A DNA stretch of 64,000 bases from Spirochaetota bacterium (GTDB lineage Bacteria > Spirochaetota > UBA4802 > UBA5550): contig JAGNKX010000021.1 in assembly GCA_017999915.1 (NCBI GenBank), positions 16,594 to 80,593 on the forward strand, written 5' to 3'. Below the pieces are notes generated by a model. It did not search any database. It had not been told where the DNA came from and saw nothing but the letters and a program-made list of their open reading frames with translations. Position 1 is the first letter of the stretch. Every line of letters begins with the position of its first letter. Shown one piece after another: positions 1 through 8,679 of the stretch. Position numbers and translations under genes: made by a program.

Positions 1-1
1 C

Positions 2-925
2 GGCGACGTGCTGTCGGATACCGGTTTCAGCTATGTCCGGACCCCGATGCAGGCCTACTTCGAAATACTCCGCCAGAAAAAAAAGAACATCCAGATGATC
101 GGCTCGCCGAACTCGAACCAGAGCTACATGATCGCCTTCGGCGCCGCGCGGTATTCCCACAATTCCTATTCAGGCGCGGAGATGCGCGGATACGACCGGG
201 CCTATTCGCGGGCCGTCATAGAGGGTAAGACGAAGATACTGTCCGAGTGGAGCCACGGCACCATGGCCCAGGGCTTCAAGGCGGCCCAGCTCGGCGTCCC
301 GGGCGTGTTCAGCAAGCAGCTCCTCGGCTCGGACATACTGAAGTACAACGCCTACGTGAAGGTGATGCAGAACCCGATGCGCTCCGACCCGGACCCGGTG
401 GTCTTCGTGCCTGCCCTGTACCCGGACATCGCCATCATCCATGTCCAGGCGGCGGACCGCTTCGGCAACGCCCGGATGTACGGCCCGCCGATAAACGATA
501 TCGCCCTGGCGGCTGCGGCGCGGCGGATCATCGTCACCGCCGAGGAGATCGTGCCCCCGGGCGACATCAGGAGCAACAACAAGGGCGTGGTCATCCCCTT
601 TACCTGCGTGGACGCCGTCGTCGAGCTGCCCTACGGCGCGGCGCCCGGGAGCATGCCAGGCTGCTACTACTGGTCGCGACAGTGGTGGGAAAAGCTGATG
701 CGCTGGGCCTGCCAGTCCCAGAAGAACATCGATGAATACTTCGAATACTGGGTCTTCACCTCGAAAGACCAGTTTGACTTTATAGAAAAGCTGGGCGGGG
801 CCAGATGGATCGCCAATTCGCGCCGCCTCACCAAGGCGGAGGAATATGACAATGAAGACCTTGGGTTTGATTTCTCATACGAGGAGTTCAAATCGATTGA
901 AACCGAGTCCGGCATTTACTACTGA
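2..925 (+). CDS. CoA-transferase subunit A, 5' end cut by window edge
   Basis: Alpha subunit of a two-subunit family I CoA-transferase of the glutaconate CoA-transferase type, which moves CoA between acids. The frame is open to the left edge of the window, so the first residues are missing and the GTG at position 8 is not a trustworthy start; the visible ~305 residues are close to the ~320 usual for this subunit. Family-like stretches include 'GAEMRGYDRAYSRA', 'GVPGVFSKQLLGSDIL' and 'VQAADRFGNARMYGPP'. It is followed 40 bp later by its beta subunit, so the two form one operon. The acyl substrate cannot be read from sequence; glutaconate, another dicarboxylate or a 2-hydroxyacid are all possible. 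Confidence 0.85.
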   Translation, partial: GDVLSDTGFSYVRTPMQAYFEILRQKKKNIQMIGSPNSNQSYMIAFGAARYSHNSYSGAEMRGYDRAYSRAVIEGKTKILSEWSHGTMAQGFKAAQLGVPGVFSKQLLGSDILKYNAYVKVMQNPMRSDPDPVVFVPALYPDIAIIHVQAADRFGNARMYGPPINDIALAAAARRIIVTAEEIVPPGDIRSNNKGVVIPFTCVDAVVELPYGAAPGSMPGCYYWSRQWWEKLMRWACQSQKNIDEYFEYWVFTSKDQFDFIEKLGGARWIANSRRLTKAEEYDNEDLGFDFSYEEFKSIETESGIYY

Positions 926-965
926 GGGGCGCGGCCTTCGTTATTTCGAAAGGAGGAAATGATCC

Positions 966-1757
966 ATGACAGAGATGAAACCAGCCAATCCCCTTGAAAT
1001 GGTCGCCTACAATCTCTCGCTGCAGATCGAGGACCACCAGGTGGTCTACGTGGGCACCGGCCTCCCGATGGTGGCGGCCATCCTCGCCCGCAAGACCCAC
1101 GCGCCGAGCATCACCCTGGTGTACGAATCCGGAGCGCAGGATCCCCTCGAGGGGGGCATGCCCTGGTCCGTGGGCGGTCCCTTCACCTGGCGCAAGTCGC
1201 CCATGATCCTGGAAATGTCGTACTCCTTCGGCCAGGCCTACAACGGTTATGTCGACATCGGCTTCCTGGGTTTCGCGCAGATAGACATGTACGGGAACAT
1301 CAACACCCACATGATCGGGAACGACCTCCTGAAGCCGAAGGTGCGCCTCACCGGCTCCGGGGGCAACAACGACCTTTCGTCCCTGAGCGAGAAGATGGTA
1401 CTGGTGGGGCTGCAGTCGCCGGACAAGTTCGTCAAGAGGGTGGACTTCATCACCTCGGTGGGTTTCCTCGACGGGAGCGATTCGAGGAAAAAAGCCGGCC
1501 TCCTGGGACAGGGCCCGGTGGCGGTGGTGACCAACGCGGGAATATATGATTTCGAGCCTGAGTCGAAGCGCATGCGGGTGAAATCGCTCCATCCGGGCGT
1601 GGCCTTCGGACTGGCACAGATGGCCACCGGTTTCGAGCTCCTGAAGCCTGACGGTGAAATTCCGGTAACGCCGACCCCGTCCGGGGAAATCCTTGGCATT
1701 CTGCGCAATGACGTCGACCCCCTTGGTGTGTTCACGTCAATGCCCGGGTCTAAATAG
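966..1757 (+). CDS. CoA-transferase subunit B (GctB-like)
   Basis: Beta subunit partnering the preceding gene, 263 residues. In this family the beta subunit supplies the catalytic glutamate that forms the covalent CoA intermediate; the segment 'LVYESGAQDP' near residue 55 is the likely place. The glycine-rich 'RLTGSGGNNDLSSL' and 'GPVAVVTNAGIYDFE' stretches are typical. The start is well set by AAAGGAGG about 9 bases before the ATG. The two subunits together suggest acyl-CoA activation or fermentation of a dicarboxylic or hydroxy acid. Substrate specificity is not determined. Confidence 0.87.
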   Translation: MTEMKPANPLEMVAYNLSLQIEDHQVVYVGTGLPMVAAILARKTHAPSITLVYESGAQDPLEGGMPWSVGGPFTWRKSPMILEMSYSFGQAYNGYVDIGFLGFAQIDMYGNINTHMIGNDLLKPKVRLTGSGGNNDLSSLSEKMVLVGLQSPDKFVKRVDFITSVGFLDGSDSRKKAGLLGQGPVAVVTNAGIYDFEPESKRMRVKSLHPGVAFGLAQMATGFELLKPDGEIPVTPTPSGEILGILRNDVDPLGVFTSMPGSK

Positions 1758-1894
1758 GCGGGGACCGGCGGATGGTGGATTTCAGGATTGAAGGTTGTGA
1801 TTCTTATTGCAATGAATGATGGATGACAGGGAATGGGGAACCGCCCGTATTACAAAGGGTTTCCGGCAAAATATAAAAGCAAGGGAGGTGCCAC

Positions 1895-2173
1895 ATGCAT
1901 AAGAAATACGAATCGGGAACGTTTTGCAGGAGCATCAATTGTCCGCAGCATGCGCCGCTGGAAGGATTGTCAGGAGATGCCTACCTGGAAAAGAAGGCCG
2001 TGCACTGCAAGGAGTGCTACGCGTGGAAATTCCTCAACTGGACCAAGGATAAGGGATGGCGCATCGTCATGACCATGCCGGAAATTTCTTCCAAGCAGCT
2101 GGCGGCCATGATCAAGGGCATCGACATCGTGAGGGTGGAAGACCTCACCGAGGACGAGATCCTCTGCCTGTAG
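1895..2173 (+). CDS. Small Cys-containing hypothetical protein (92 aa)
   Basis: I do not recognise this protein. It has a strong ribosome site (GGGAGG just before the ATG), so it is probably expressed. It carries two CysX4-5Cys/CysX2Cys-like pairs ('CRSINC' near residue 12 and 'CKECYAWKFLNW' near residue 38) which could bind zinc or an Fe-S cluster, followed by a short alpha/beta region rich in acidic residues and ending in Cys-Leu. It lies 137 bp after the CoA-transferase pair on the same strand but is not tightly linked to it. No signal peptide or membrane segment is visible, so it should be cytoplasmic. Confidence 0.6.
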   Translation: MHKKYESGTFCRSINCPQHAPLEGLSGDAYLEKKAVHCKECYAWKFLNWTKDKGWRIVMTMPEISSKQLAAMIKGIDIVRVEDLTEDEILCL

Positions 2174-2217
2174 CATTCTCCGCGCTTCGATGGCAGGCCG
2201 TTGTTGCGGTCGGTGGA

Positions 2218-2697
2218 TTATCGGTCGGAAAGGACAACCGATGTTTCCACCTGCCGCGGCGGTATCTTCCAGTATTTTTTCAGGAGCCTGTCTTTTTCTT
2301 CGGGCGTGACCAGACGAAATCCGTGTTTCCGGTAGAAGCTGATGGCCCATGACGCGTCGGCCCAGGTCCCGATGAGGAGGGGCCTGTCTGTTTTCGTGAC
2401 AAGTTCCGAGAGGAGCTTTGCGCCGATGCCCTTCCTCCGCTCTTTCGTTGTAACATAGGCATGGCGAATCAATGTAACGTCGATCACATCCTGGATCCCC
2501 ATTACTCCGATTAGAGTTCCGTTTTCATCATAACCCCAGAATTGCACGCCGTCCTCGATTTCGCGACGCAGCTCTTCCCGCGGCATGTAGGGATCGTGCC
2601 ACCGGTCCCCGGGGATCACGCCCCGGTAGGCCTGGGCCGCGTCGTTGATGATGCCGAACATGGCCTCAAAGTCGGATTCAACGCATCTGCGTATCAT
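2218..2697 (-). CDS. GNAT family N-acetyltransferase
   Basis: A 159-residue acetyltransferase of the GNAT fold, transferring acetyl from acetyl-CoA to an unknown amine. The acetyl-CoA binding motif A is visible as 'AYVTTKERRKGIGAKLL' (residues ~80-96), matching the Q/RxxGxG/A consensus, and the C-terminal motif B 'ASWAISFYRKHGFRLV' follows. The N-terminal 'IRRCVESDFEAMFGIINDAA' is the usual first strand and helix. It stands alone between the small Cys protein and the hybrid kinase; nothing around it hints at the substrate. Confidence 0.85.
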   Translation of the reverse strand: MIRRCVESDFEAMFGIINDAAQAYRGVIPGDRWHDPYMPREELRREIEDGVQFWGYDENGTLIGVMGIQDVIDVTLIRHAYVTTKERRKGIGAKLLSELVTKTDRPLLIGTWADASWAISFYRKHGFRLVTPEEKDRLLKKYWKIPPRQVETSVVLSDR

Positions 2698-2775
2698 TGC
2701 CTGCGCACCTTTTTCTATTCCAGTGTTAGAGAGCTGTTTTTCCGGATTTCCTGTTGATAGTTTTCCGGATATGAT

Positions 2776-4785
2776 CTACGGCGCAAGCAGATTTTTAAGA
2801 TTGGATGAGAATTCGGCAGCAGTATAGGGCTTCTGCATGAAGCCGCCGTAGCCGCCGGAGGTTATCTTTTTTATCTCCTCGTCCTCGGCAAGGCCCGATG
2901 TGACCAGGACCCTGACCGAGGGGTTGATCTCGCGGAGACGTTTCAGCACTTCGTGGCCGGAGATCCCCGGCATGGAGAGGTCAAGAACGACGGCATCAAA
3001 GGGATCGGGCCCCTGCTCGTAAATCGCGATACCCTCTTTCCCATTGTCGGCCGTGACGACCTCGTAGCCGCACTGCTCGAGCATGCCCCGGGCGATGCGG
3101 AGGATGGCCGGTTCATCGTCAATGACGAGGATGCGCCCGGCGCCGCGGATTATGCCGTCGGGCTTTTCCTTGGAAACGCCATGGACGGCGCCTTCTTCAA
3201 TGGCGGGAAGGTAGACCGTGAAGGTTGAGCCGCTGCCCTCTTCGGAATAAACGTCGATAAAACCGGTGTGCTGGTTGATGATGCTGTAGACCATGGCGAG
3301 TCCGAGGCCGGTGCCGCTCCCCTGGGCCTTGGTGGTGAAGAAAGGCTCAAAGATGCATTTGCGGACGTCCTCGTTCATGCCGATTCCGGTATCGCTTACG
3401 GATATGCGGATATAATCGATGCCGGTCTGCGCCTGGGGATGGAGTGCGGAGAATTCCGCGTCGCATTTTATCCTGGCGGCCTGCACTGTCAGCGATCCTC
3501 CCATCTTCGATCCTTCGGGTCGCATGATGGTCATGGCGTGGGAAGCGTTCACGCACAGGTTGAGGAGGATCTGCTCGACCTGGGTGAAATCGGCGTTGGC
3601 CATCAGGGGGAGGTCCTGAATGATGAAATCAAGGTTGATGGATTTCGGGAAGCTGTTCTTGCAGATTTTCTGCACGTTCCTCAGGGACTGGGTGATGTCA
3701 ACAGGCGCAAAGCTGAGCTCCTGGCGCCGCGACAGGGTAAGGAGCTGCTTGGTGGTTTCCGCTGCCCTGCGCGACGATTCCATGGCCGTATCCAGGTATT
3801 TCCTGAGGGCCTCTTTCTGGACCAGGTTTTCCTTCTCCGTCAGCAGGTCTATCAGGTTGAGGCTCCCGATGATGCCGCCGAGCATGTTGTTGAAGTCGTG
3901 GGCGATGCCGCCCGCCAGGGTCCCGATGGCTTCCATCTTCTGCGCCTGGATGAGCTGGGCCTGTATCCGCTCCTTTTCCGCCTCGGCCCGCTTCCGGTCG
4001 CTGATGTCCCGCACGATGACCTGGAGGTGGATCCCCGAGCGCAGCTCGATCGTATTAAGGCTGATTTCGGCGTTGAAGGAGCTGCCGTCCTTGCGGGAGT
4101 GGAGCCATTCAAAGTATTGGGGCATGCCGCCCAGGGCGGCATGTATCTTTTCGTCCCCCATCATCGCTGAATCTCCGCCGTCCGGCTGGCGGGGCGACGA
4201 TAATTCATCAAACCTGTGCCCGATGATATCATCCTGGCCGCAGCCGAAGATTTCCATGGTGCGCCTGTTGCAATCCACGAAAACGTTGTTTTTCATGATG
4301 AGGATGGCGTCCCCGGAGTTGTCGAAAAGCTTCTTGTAACGCTCCTTTCCCTCCTCCATGGTCACGTTGGCCGTCTCGAGCTCCTCTCTTTTCTTTTTCA
4401 GCTCGGTTTCCAGGTAGTGGCGGTGCAGGGCGGTGTCGATGGTGGAGTAGAGGTTCTGGCGGTTGATCGGCTTCACGATATAGCCGTACGGAGCGGTTTC
4501 GCGGGCCCTGTTGACGGTCATGATATCGGCGTTGCCCGTCATGTAAATGACCGGTATGTCATACCGCTCCTTTATGGTCATGGAAGCGGCTATACCGTCG
4601 ATCTTGCCGGCCAGGATGATGTCCATGAGGATGATGTCGGGGCGGATCCGCTCGGCCTGCTCGATGGCCTCTTCGCCGGTGGAAACGATGCCGACGACGT
4701 TAAAGCCGAAGCCCAGGAGAAAGTTCTTCACATCGAGGGCGGTGATGGCTTCGTCTTCGACAATGAGTATTGAATAATTATCCAT
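2776..4785 (-). CDS. Hybrid histidine kinase: REC-PAS-HisKA-HATPase-REC
   Basis: A 669-residue cytoplasmic sensor kinase with no membrane segment. Domains in order: receiver (1-120, acidic pocket at residues 10-11, phospho-acceptor D55), a helical linker, PAS (about 150-265, ending in the PAC-like '[13 protein letters not shown]'), HisKA with H296 in 'GGIAHDFNN', HATPase with 'DTGIGMNE' and '[14 protein letters not shown]', and a C-terminal receiver from ~549 with D602. The H-box and ATP lid look intact, so it should autophosphorylate. The input REC suggests it is itself a target of another kinase or is part of a phosphorelay. No separate response regulator is adjacent; the gene is monocistronic and is preceded by a structured 200-bp leader. 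Confidence 0.92.
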   Translation of the reverse strand: MDNYSILIVEDEAITALDVKNFLLGFGFNVVGIVSTGEEAIEQAERIRPDIILMDIILAGKIDGIAASMTIKERYDIPVIYMTGNADIMTVNRARETAPYGYIVKPINRQNLYSTIDTALHRHYLETELKKKREELETANVTMEEGKERYKKLFDNSGDAILIMKNNVFVDCNRRTMEIFGCGQDDIIGHRFDELSSPRQPDGGDSAMMGDEKIHAALGGMPQYFEWLHSRKDGSSFNAEISLNTIELRSGIHLQVIVRDISDRKRAEAEKERIQAQLIQAQKMEAIGTLAGGIAHDFNNMLGGIIGSLNLIDLLTEKENLVQKEALRKYLDTAMESSRRAAETTKQLLTLSRRQELSFAPVDITQSLRNVQKICKNSFPKSINLDFIIQDLPLMANADFTQVEQILLNLCVNASHAMTIMRPEGSKMGGSLTVQAARIKCDAEFSALHPQAQTGIDYIRISVSDTGIGMNEDVRKCIFEPFFTTKAQGSGTGLGLAMVYSIINQHTGFIDVYSEEGSGSTFTVYLPAIEEGAVHGVSKEKPDGIIRGAGRILVIDDEPAILRIARGMLEQCGYEVVTADNGKEGIAIYEQGPDPFDAVVLDLSMPGISGHEVLKRLREINPSVRVLVTSGLAEDEEIKKITSGGYGGFMQKPYTAAEFSSNLKNLLAP

Positions 4786-4992
4786 TAATCAGATCATGCC
4801 TTTGTAGTGTTCGCATCTAACATTGAGATGTGGCGAAACCAGCGTTTCGCTCCCGGCAAAGTCCCCTGGTAGGATGTAAACGGGAACCCGGCCTCCCGGC
4901 ACCTGAGTCTGAATTACATACACCCATGTATAATATATATAGAATTATTTCAAGCAGCATTCATTTTAATAAAAAAATTAAATAATGCAGGA
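4786..4992. other. Structured intergenic leader of the hybrid kinase
   Basis: 207 bp between the kinase start and the end of the hydrolase gene. It contains a 7-bp hairpin with 4-base loop (GCGAAAC-CAGC-GTTTCGC, 4833-4850) and the direct repeat CTCCCGGCA at 4850-4858 and 4893-4901; the part nearer the hydrolase (4915-4990) is AT-rich and would suit a minus-strand promoter. I could not match it to a known riboswitch class. Confidence 0.4.
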
Positions 4993-5781
4993 TCAGGCAA
5001 ACCTGAGTTCGCTATTCAGGATAGAAAAAAACTCATCCCGGCCGTGTCGTTCTTTCCACGGGTAATGGCCGCAGCGTGTGAGGAGGATCGGCTTAAAAAG
5101 CCTGATGTTTCGCGAGAGGGGGTCAATGACTCCCCTGTAGGGATGGGGATCATGATCTCCGTGAATAGCAATAACAGGGCACGTGATGTTCTTCCCCATA
5201 TCCAGGAGGGCCCCGCTTTTACGAAGCTCCAGGGCTTCCTTCATCACAGGCAGAAATATCCCGGGCCGAAGGTCCGTCGTTTCTTTGTCGATGCTGATCG
5301 GGTCATAGGAATCCGCCCTGGCGATCAGGTCGCCCAGCTTCTTCAATATCTCTTTCCTGTTTTTCGCGCCGGGCGACTCCAGGGCCAGGGTCAAAGTCTC
5401 GGCTTCACGTCGTTCCCCGGCGGTGAGTCGTTTTCGTCTTGTTTCATTCATGACGGGAACGTAGCGCTCTTCGAAGGGTCCGGCGCCGACAAGGATGCAT
5501 TTATTCATCATTTCGGGATATCGCGAGGCGAAGATAAAGGCAAGCCAGGCGCCCCAGGAATGGCCTATCAGGGTTACCGGGAGCTCCGCTTTCAGGCGCA
5601 AAACGCCGAGCAGCTCCAGGACCTGGCTGTCTATGGTCGATTTGGTCTGCAGGGGCTCCAGGACCCCGTGGCCCCGGCATAGCTCTTCCGCCACGGGCGC
5701 CATGTCGCCTGCGGCCCCGGGGCCGCCATGGATGACCGCGATGGAGAAGGGCGGGCTGCCGTGTGTTCTCAGGTTGTCCAC
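4993..5781 (-). CDS. Alpha/beta-fold hydrolase (proline iminopeptidase-like)
   Basis: A 262-residue alpha/beta hydrolase. The oxyanion motif 'HGGPGAAGD' lies near residue 19, the nucleophile elbow 'GHSWG' near 73 (Ser), the acid in 'IHGDHDPHP' and the catalytic His in 'CGHYPWKER' near the C-terminus, so the triad is complete. HGGPG is typical of proline iminopeptidases and related esterases. The start is GTG without a good ribosome site, but the conserved HGGPG so close to the N-terminus leaves little room for another. Soluble, substrate unknown. Confidence 0.85.
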   Translation of the reverse strand: MDNLRTHGSPPFSIAVIHGGPGAAGDMAPVAEELCRGHGVLEPLQTKSTIDSQVLELLGVLRLKAELPVTLIGHSWGAWLAFIFASRYPEMMNKCILVGAGPFEERYVPVMNETRRKRLTAGERREAETLTLALESPGAKNRKEILKKLGDLIARADSYDPISIDKETTDLRPGIFLPVMKEALELRKSGALLDMGKNITCPVIAIHGDHDPHPYRGVIDPLSRNIRLFKPILLTRCGHYPWKERHGRDEFFSILNSELRFA

Positions 5782-5961
5782 TGGTGTCTGATTCTGCCTG
5801 CTTGTTATTATCTTAATCCGGAAGTACTAGTTAATGGTATAATTATGCAAAGTCAAGGAAATACGATGATGGCGATGTATAGAAAAGATTAATTCTGCTT
5901 GCATTATTATGACTTATCCCTTAATAAAATATGATATATTGATGGTTAAGTGAGGAAAAAC

Positions 5962-6666
5962 ATGGCTGGCATCGGCATATACTGGATCGCACTTATTCCC
6001 GGCATTGTGACAACGATTCTTTTCATTGCGTTGAGAGTTAAAAAAGTGAGCGTGCCCGTACTTGTCACGAAGGCGGCCGCAAGCGTATTTTTCATATCAA
6101 CGGCCTGTGCGGCGCTTGCCGTGAACTCAATGGCGCTTAGCTACGGCCTCCTTATTATTATCGGCCTTGTCTGCGGTCTTCTGGGAGACATCTGGCTGGA
6201 CCTTAAATATATTTATCTCCAGGACAGGGATGCGTATCTCTACGCCGGGTTCTATTCCTTCTTTGTGGGTCACCTCTTCTTTTTGGCGGCGATATTCTCG
6301 CATTATAACTGGACACCAGTAACGCTTGTGCTGTCAATAGCGCCGGCGCTCATCGGCGCGGCAGCGACAGTGGCGTTGGAAAAACCCATGAAATTGATTT
6401 ACGGTAAGTTCAAGCCCACCTGTTTCATATACGGCTTTATTTTGATGGCAATGGCCGCATCGTCTATTGTGGCGGCAGTTGTAACAGGCGAAACGGTCTG
6501 GATAGTCATGTCAATCGGCGGGGTGTTATTTTTACTCTCCGACTTTATGCTTTCCGGAACGTATTTCGGCGAGGGAAAAAACACGCCGGTATATGTTGTT
6601 ATGAATCACGTCCTCTACTACGCGGCGCAGTTCGTGATCGCCTCATCTGTTCTCTTTGCGGATTAA
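5962..6666 (+). CDS. YhhN/TMEM86 family membrane protein
   Basis: A 234-residue, very hydrophobic protein with about seven or eight membrane segments, of the YhhN family, whose animal members (TMEM86) are lysoplasmalogenases. Family landmarks are 'GLVCGLLGDIWLDLK', 'FYSFFVGHLFFLAAI', 'GGVLFLLSDFMLSG' and 'NHVLYYAAQFVIASS', including the two conserved Asp residues thought to form the active site. The ATG at 5962 is preferred to a GTG 12 bases upstream because GAGGA sits seven bases before it. Plasmalogens occur in anaerobes, which would suit a lipid-turnover role; that link is an inference. Confidence 0.82.
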   Translation: MAGIGIYWIALIPGIVTTILFIALRVKKVSVPVLVTKAAASVFFISTACAALAVNSMALSYGLLIIIGLVCGLLGDIWLDLKYIYLQDRDAYLYAGFYSFFVGHLFFLAAIFSHYNWTPVTLVLSIAPALIGAAATVALEKPMKLIYGKFKPTCFIYGFILMAMAASSIVAAVVTGETVWIVMSIGGVLFLLSDFMLSGTYFGEGKNTPVYVVMNHVLYYAAQFVIASSVLFAD

Positions 6667-6670
6667 ATAA

Positions 6671-6700
6671 AAAAGCCCCCGCTTTTACGAGGGCTCTTTC
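6671..6700. terminator. Bidirectional intrinsic terminator
   Basis: A GC-rich stem (AGCCCTCG paired with CGGGGGCT, one G-T wobble, 6-base loop) flanked by A/T runs on both sides. On the minus strand it follows the tRNA-Val directly and ends in TTTTTTATTT; on the plus strand it follows the YhhN stop codon by 4 bp. Confidence 0.8.
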
Positions 6701-6703
6701 CTG

Positions 6704-6777
6704 TGGGCAATAATGGACTCGAACCATCGACCTCCTGCATGTGAGGCAGGCGCTCTAACCGACTGAGCTAATTGCCC
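6704..6777 (-). tRNA. tRNA-Val (anticodon CAC)
   Basis: A complete cloverleaf can be drawn on the minus strand: 7-bp acceptor stem GGGCAAT/ATTGCCC, D arm GCTC/GAGC with GG in the loop, anticodon stem CCTGC/GCAGG with loop CTCACAT (anticodon CAC, codon GUG), 5-base variable loop, T arm GATGG/CCATT with loop TTCGAGT, discriminator A. The 3' CCA is not encoded. Confidence 0.96.
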
Positions 6778-6990
6778 GATTGATGAATCTTTTAATTGGA
6801 TGCCGCCTGCCTGTCAATACAAAAAATTGGGGATATTTTTATAAAAAATCGGTTTTTTATTGGAATTGCATATCCCGTATCCAGGCCTATCTTTTTTAGG
6901 CTGATGGCTCTTTCTGGTTGACTTACCGGTAAAACCATTAGTAACTTAGTATCTACCGGATATCCTGCTCTACAATCGGAGGGGGCCGCC

Positions 6991-8289
6991 ATGATATACC
7001 AGCGTAACATCGAGCGCATTGAAGAGCTTGTCAGGACGCAGAACCAGTGGCGCCTGAGCACCATCAACCTCATAGCCAGCGAGAACGTGATGAGCAAGCG
7101 CGCCCGGGGCGTAATGGGGTCCGATTTCTGCCACCGCTACGCAGAGGGGCACCCTGGGGAGCGCTATTACCAGGGCACGGAGATCATCGACGAGATCGAG
7201 GCGAGGGTGAAGCAGCACCTGAAGTCCCTCCTGGACTGCAAGCACCTGGACGTGCGTCCCGTGTCCGGCACCGTGGCCAATGACGCCGTTTTCAGCCGGT
7301 ATATCAGGCCCGGCGATATCGTCATGGTGAACTCAACGTCGGGCGGCGGCCATATCAGCCATCACCGCCACGGGTCAGTGGGAAAGTACTCGTCGAACAT
7401 CATCAATTTTCCCCTCACGCCCGACGGATACCATATAGATGTGAAGGAGACTATCAATATATTGCAGAAGGTGCCGGTAAAGGTCATGATCATGGGGAAG
7501 AGCCTCTATCTCTTTCCTGACCCGGTGAAGGAGCTGGCCCCCATCTGCCGCGACAACGGCATTATCCTCATATACGACGCGGCCCATGTGCTGGGCCTCA
7601 TCGCGGGGAAGCGCTTCCACAATCCGCTCCGGGAGGGCGCCCACGTGGTGAACGCCAGCACGCACAAGACCTTCTTCGGCTCCCAGCGGGGCATCATCTT
7701 CAGCAACATGAAGGACTCTGACTGGTCGAAGATAGACAAGGGGGCATTCCCCGGCAGCTCCAGCAACCACCACCTTGACACCCTGGTGGCCCTGGCGGTG
7801 ACGACCTTCGAATTCATGGTATTCGGCGAGGCCTATGCCGACCAGGTGATCAAGAACGCCAGGGCCCTGGCCGCGGCGCTGGATAACAGGGGGTTCTCCG
7901 TCGAGGCGAAGGAGTTCGGCTTTACCGAGAGCCACCAGGTGGCGGTCAACGTCAGGGAGCTCGGCGGCGGCGACGAGGTGAGCCGCGTCCTGAAGGACAA
8001 CAGCATCATCCTGAACATGAACCTTCTGCCCCATGATCCGCTGGGGAAGGTGAGCAATCCCAGCGGCGTCCGCATCGGCGTGCAGGAGATGACGCGCTTC
8101 GGCATGCAGGAGCGCGAGATGGAGATGATCGCGGATTTCATGAAGCACTGCCTCATCGACGGAAGGTTCGTCGGCGACGACGTGAAGGATTTCCGTAAGG
8201 ATTACGGTATCGTGTGGTATTCCTTCGACGAGGATTTTCTTTCCCTTGAGAACAGCCAGCAGCTCAGAACAGCCCACGTGGAGGCGTAA
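6991..8289 (+). CDS. glyA: Serine hydroxymethyltransferase, archaeal-like
   Basis: PLP enzyme interconverting serine plus tetrahydrofolate and glycine plus 5,10-methylene-tetrahydrofolate. At 432 residues it has the normal length. Recognisable parts: 'TINLIASENVMSKRARG', 'RYYQGTEIIDEIE', 'YDAAHVLGLIAG' with the PLP-pairing Asp, and the Schiff-base lysine K226 in 'NASTHKTFFGSQRG'. That last motif and the short 'DCKHLDVRPVSG' segment resemble archaeal SHMTs rather than the common bacterial form (TTTTHKTLRGPRGG). GGAGG lies upstream of the ATG. It is followed 5 bp later by the QueD-like gene. It feeds the same C1-folate pool as FolD and Fhs further along the window. Confidence 0.9.
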   Translation: MIYQRNIERIEELVRTQNQWRLSTINLIASENVMSKRARGVMGSDFCHRYAEGHPGERYYQGTEIIDEIEARVKQHLKSLLDCKHLDVRPVSGTVANDAVFSRYIRPGDIVMVNSTSGGGHISHHRHGSVGKYSSNIINFPLTPDGYHIDVKETINILQKVPVKVMIMGKSLYLFPDPVKELAPICRDNGIILIYDAAHVLGLIAGKRFHNPLREGAHVVNASTHKTFFGSQRGIIFSNMKDSDWSKIDKGAFPGSSSNHHLDTLVALAVTTFEFMVFGEAYADQVIKNARALAAALDNRGFSVEAKEFGFTESHQVAVNVRELGGGDEVSRVLKDNSIILNMNLLPHDPLGKVSNPSGVRIGVQEMTRFGMQEREMEMIADFMKHCLIDGRFVGDDVKDFRKDYGIVWYSFDEDFLSLENSQQLRTAHVEA

Positions 8290-8294
8290 GATCG

Positions 8295-8660
8295 ATGTTT
8301 CAGCTAACAGTTCATGATTACTTTTCTTCGGCCCACCAGCTCAAGGGGTACAAGGGCAAGTGCGAGGCCGTCCATGGCCACAACTGGAGGGTGGAAGTGA
8401 CGGTGCAGGGAGAGACCCTTAATGATATCGGGCTCCTCATGGATTTTTCAGATTTGAAGAAGCTCCTGAAAAAGACCATCGACCCGCTGGACCACGTGAT
8501 GCTGAACGATGTGGCCGGGCTCCGGGGAGAGAACCCGAGCTCCGAAATAATCGCGCGCCATATCTATCACCAGATGAAGGAGGGGCTTCCCGCGGGCATT
8601 GCCATGGTCTCCGTGATCGTGTGGGAGTCGGAGAACGCCCGGGCCCTCTACTTCGAGTAG
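8295..8660 (+). CDS. queD: 6-carboxytetrahydropterin synthase / PTPS family
   Basis: A 121-residue member of the 6-pyruvoyl-tetrahydropterin synthase fold, most likely QueD (7,8-dihydroneopterin triphosphate to 6-carboxytetrahydropterin, first dedicated step towards queuosine). The zinc histidines are visible: 'FSSAHQL' near residue 14 and 'CEAVHGHNW' with the catalytic Cys near residue 24 and two His; 'LMDFSDLKKLLK' and 'DHVMLND' are typical, and the C-terminal 'VWESENARALY' holds the substrate-binding Glu. It follows glyA by 5 bp and is presumably cotranscribed. A role in folate synthesis (PTPS-III type) is less likely given the QueD-type Cys motif. Confidence 0.85.
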   Translation: MFQLTVHDYFSSAHQLKGYKGKCEAVHGHNWRVEVTVQGETLNDIGLLMDFSDLKKLLKKTIDPLDHVMLNDVAGLRGENPSSEIIARHIYHQMKEGLPAGIAMVSVIVWESENARALYFE

Positions 8661-8679
8661 CGCGGGGGCCGCGGCCGCG

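Noticed and set aside
3268..4170. 300-codon open frame opposite the hybrid kinase
   Set aside because: Antisense shadow of a well-defined kinase; composition typical of reverse-frame translation.
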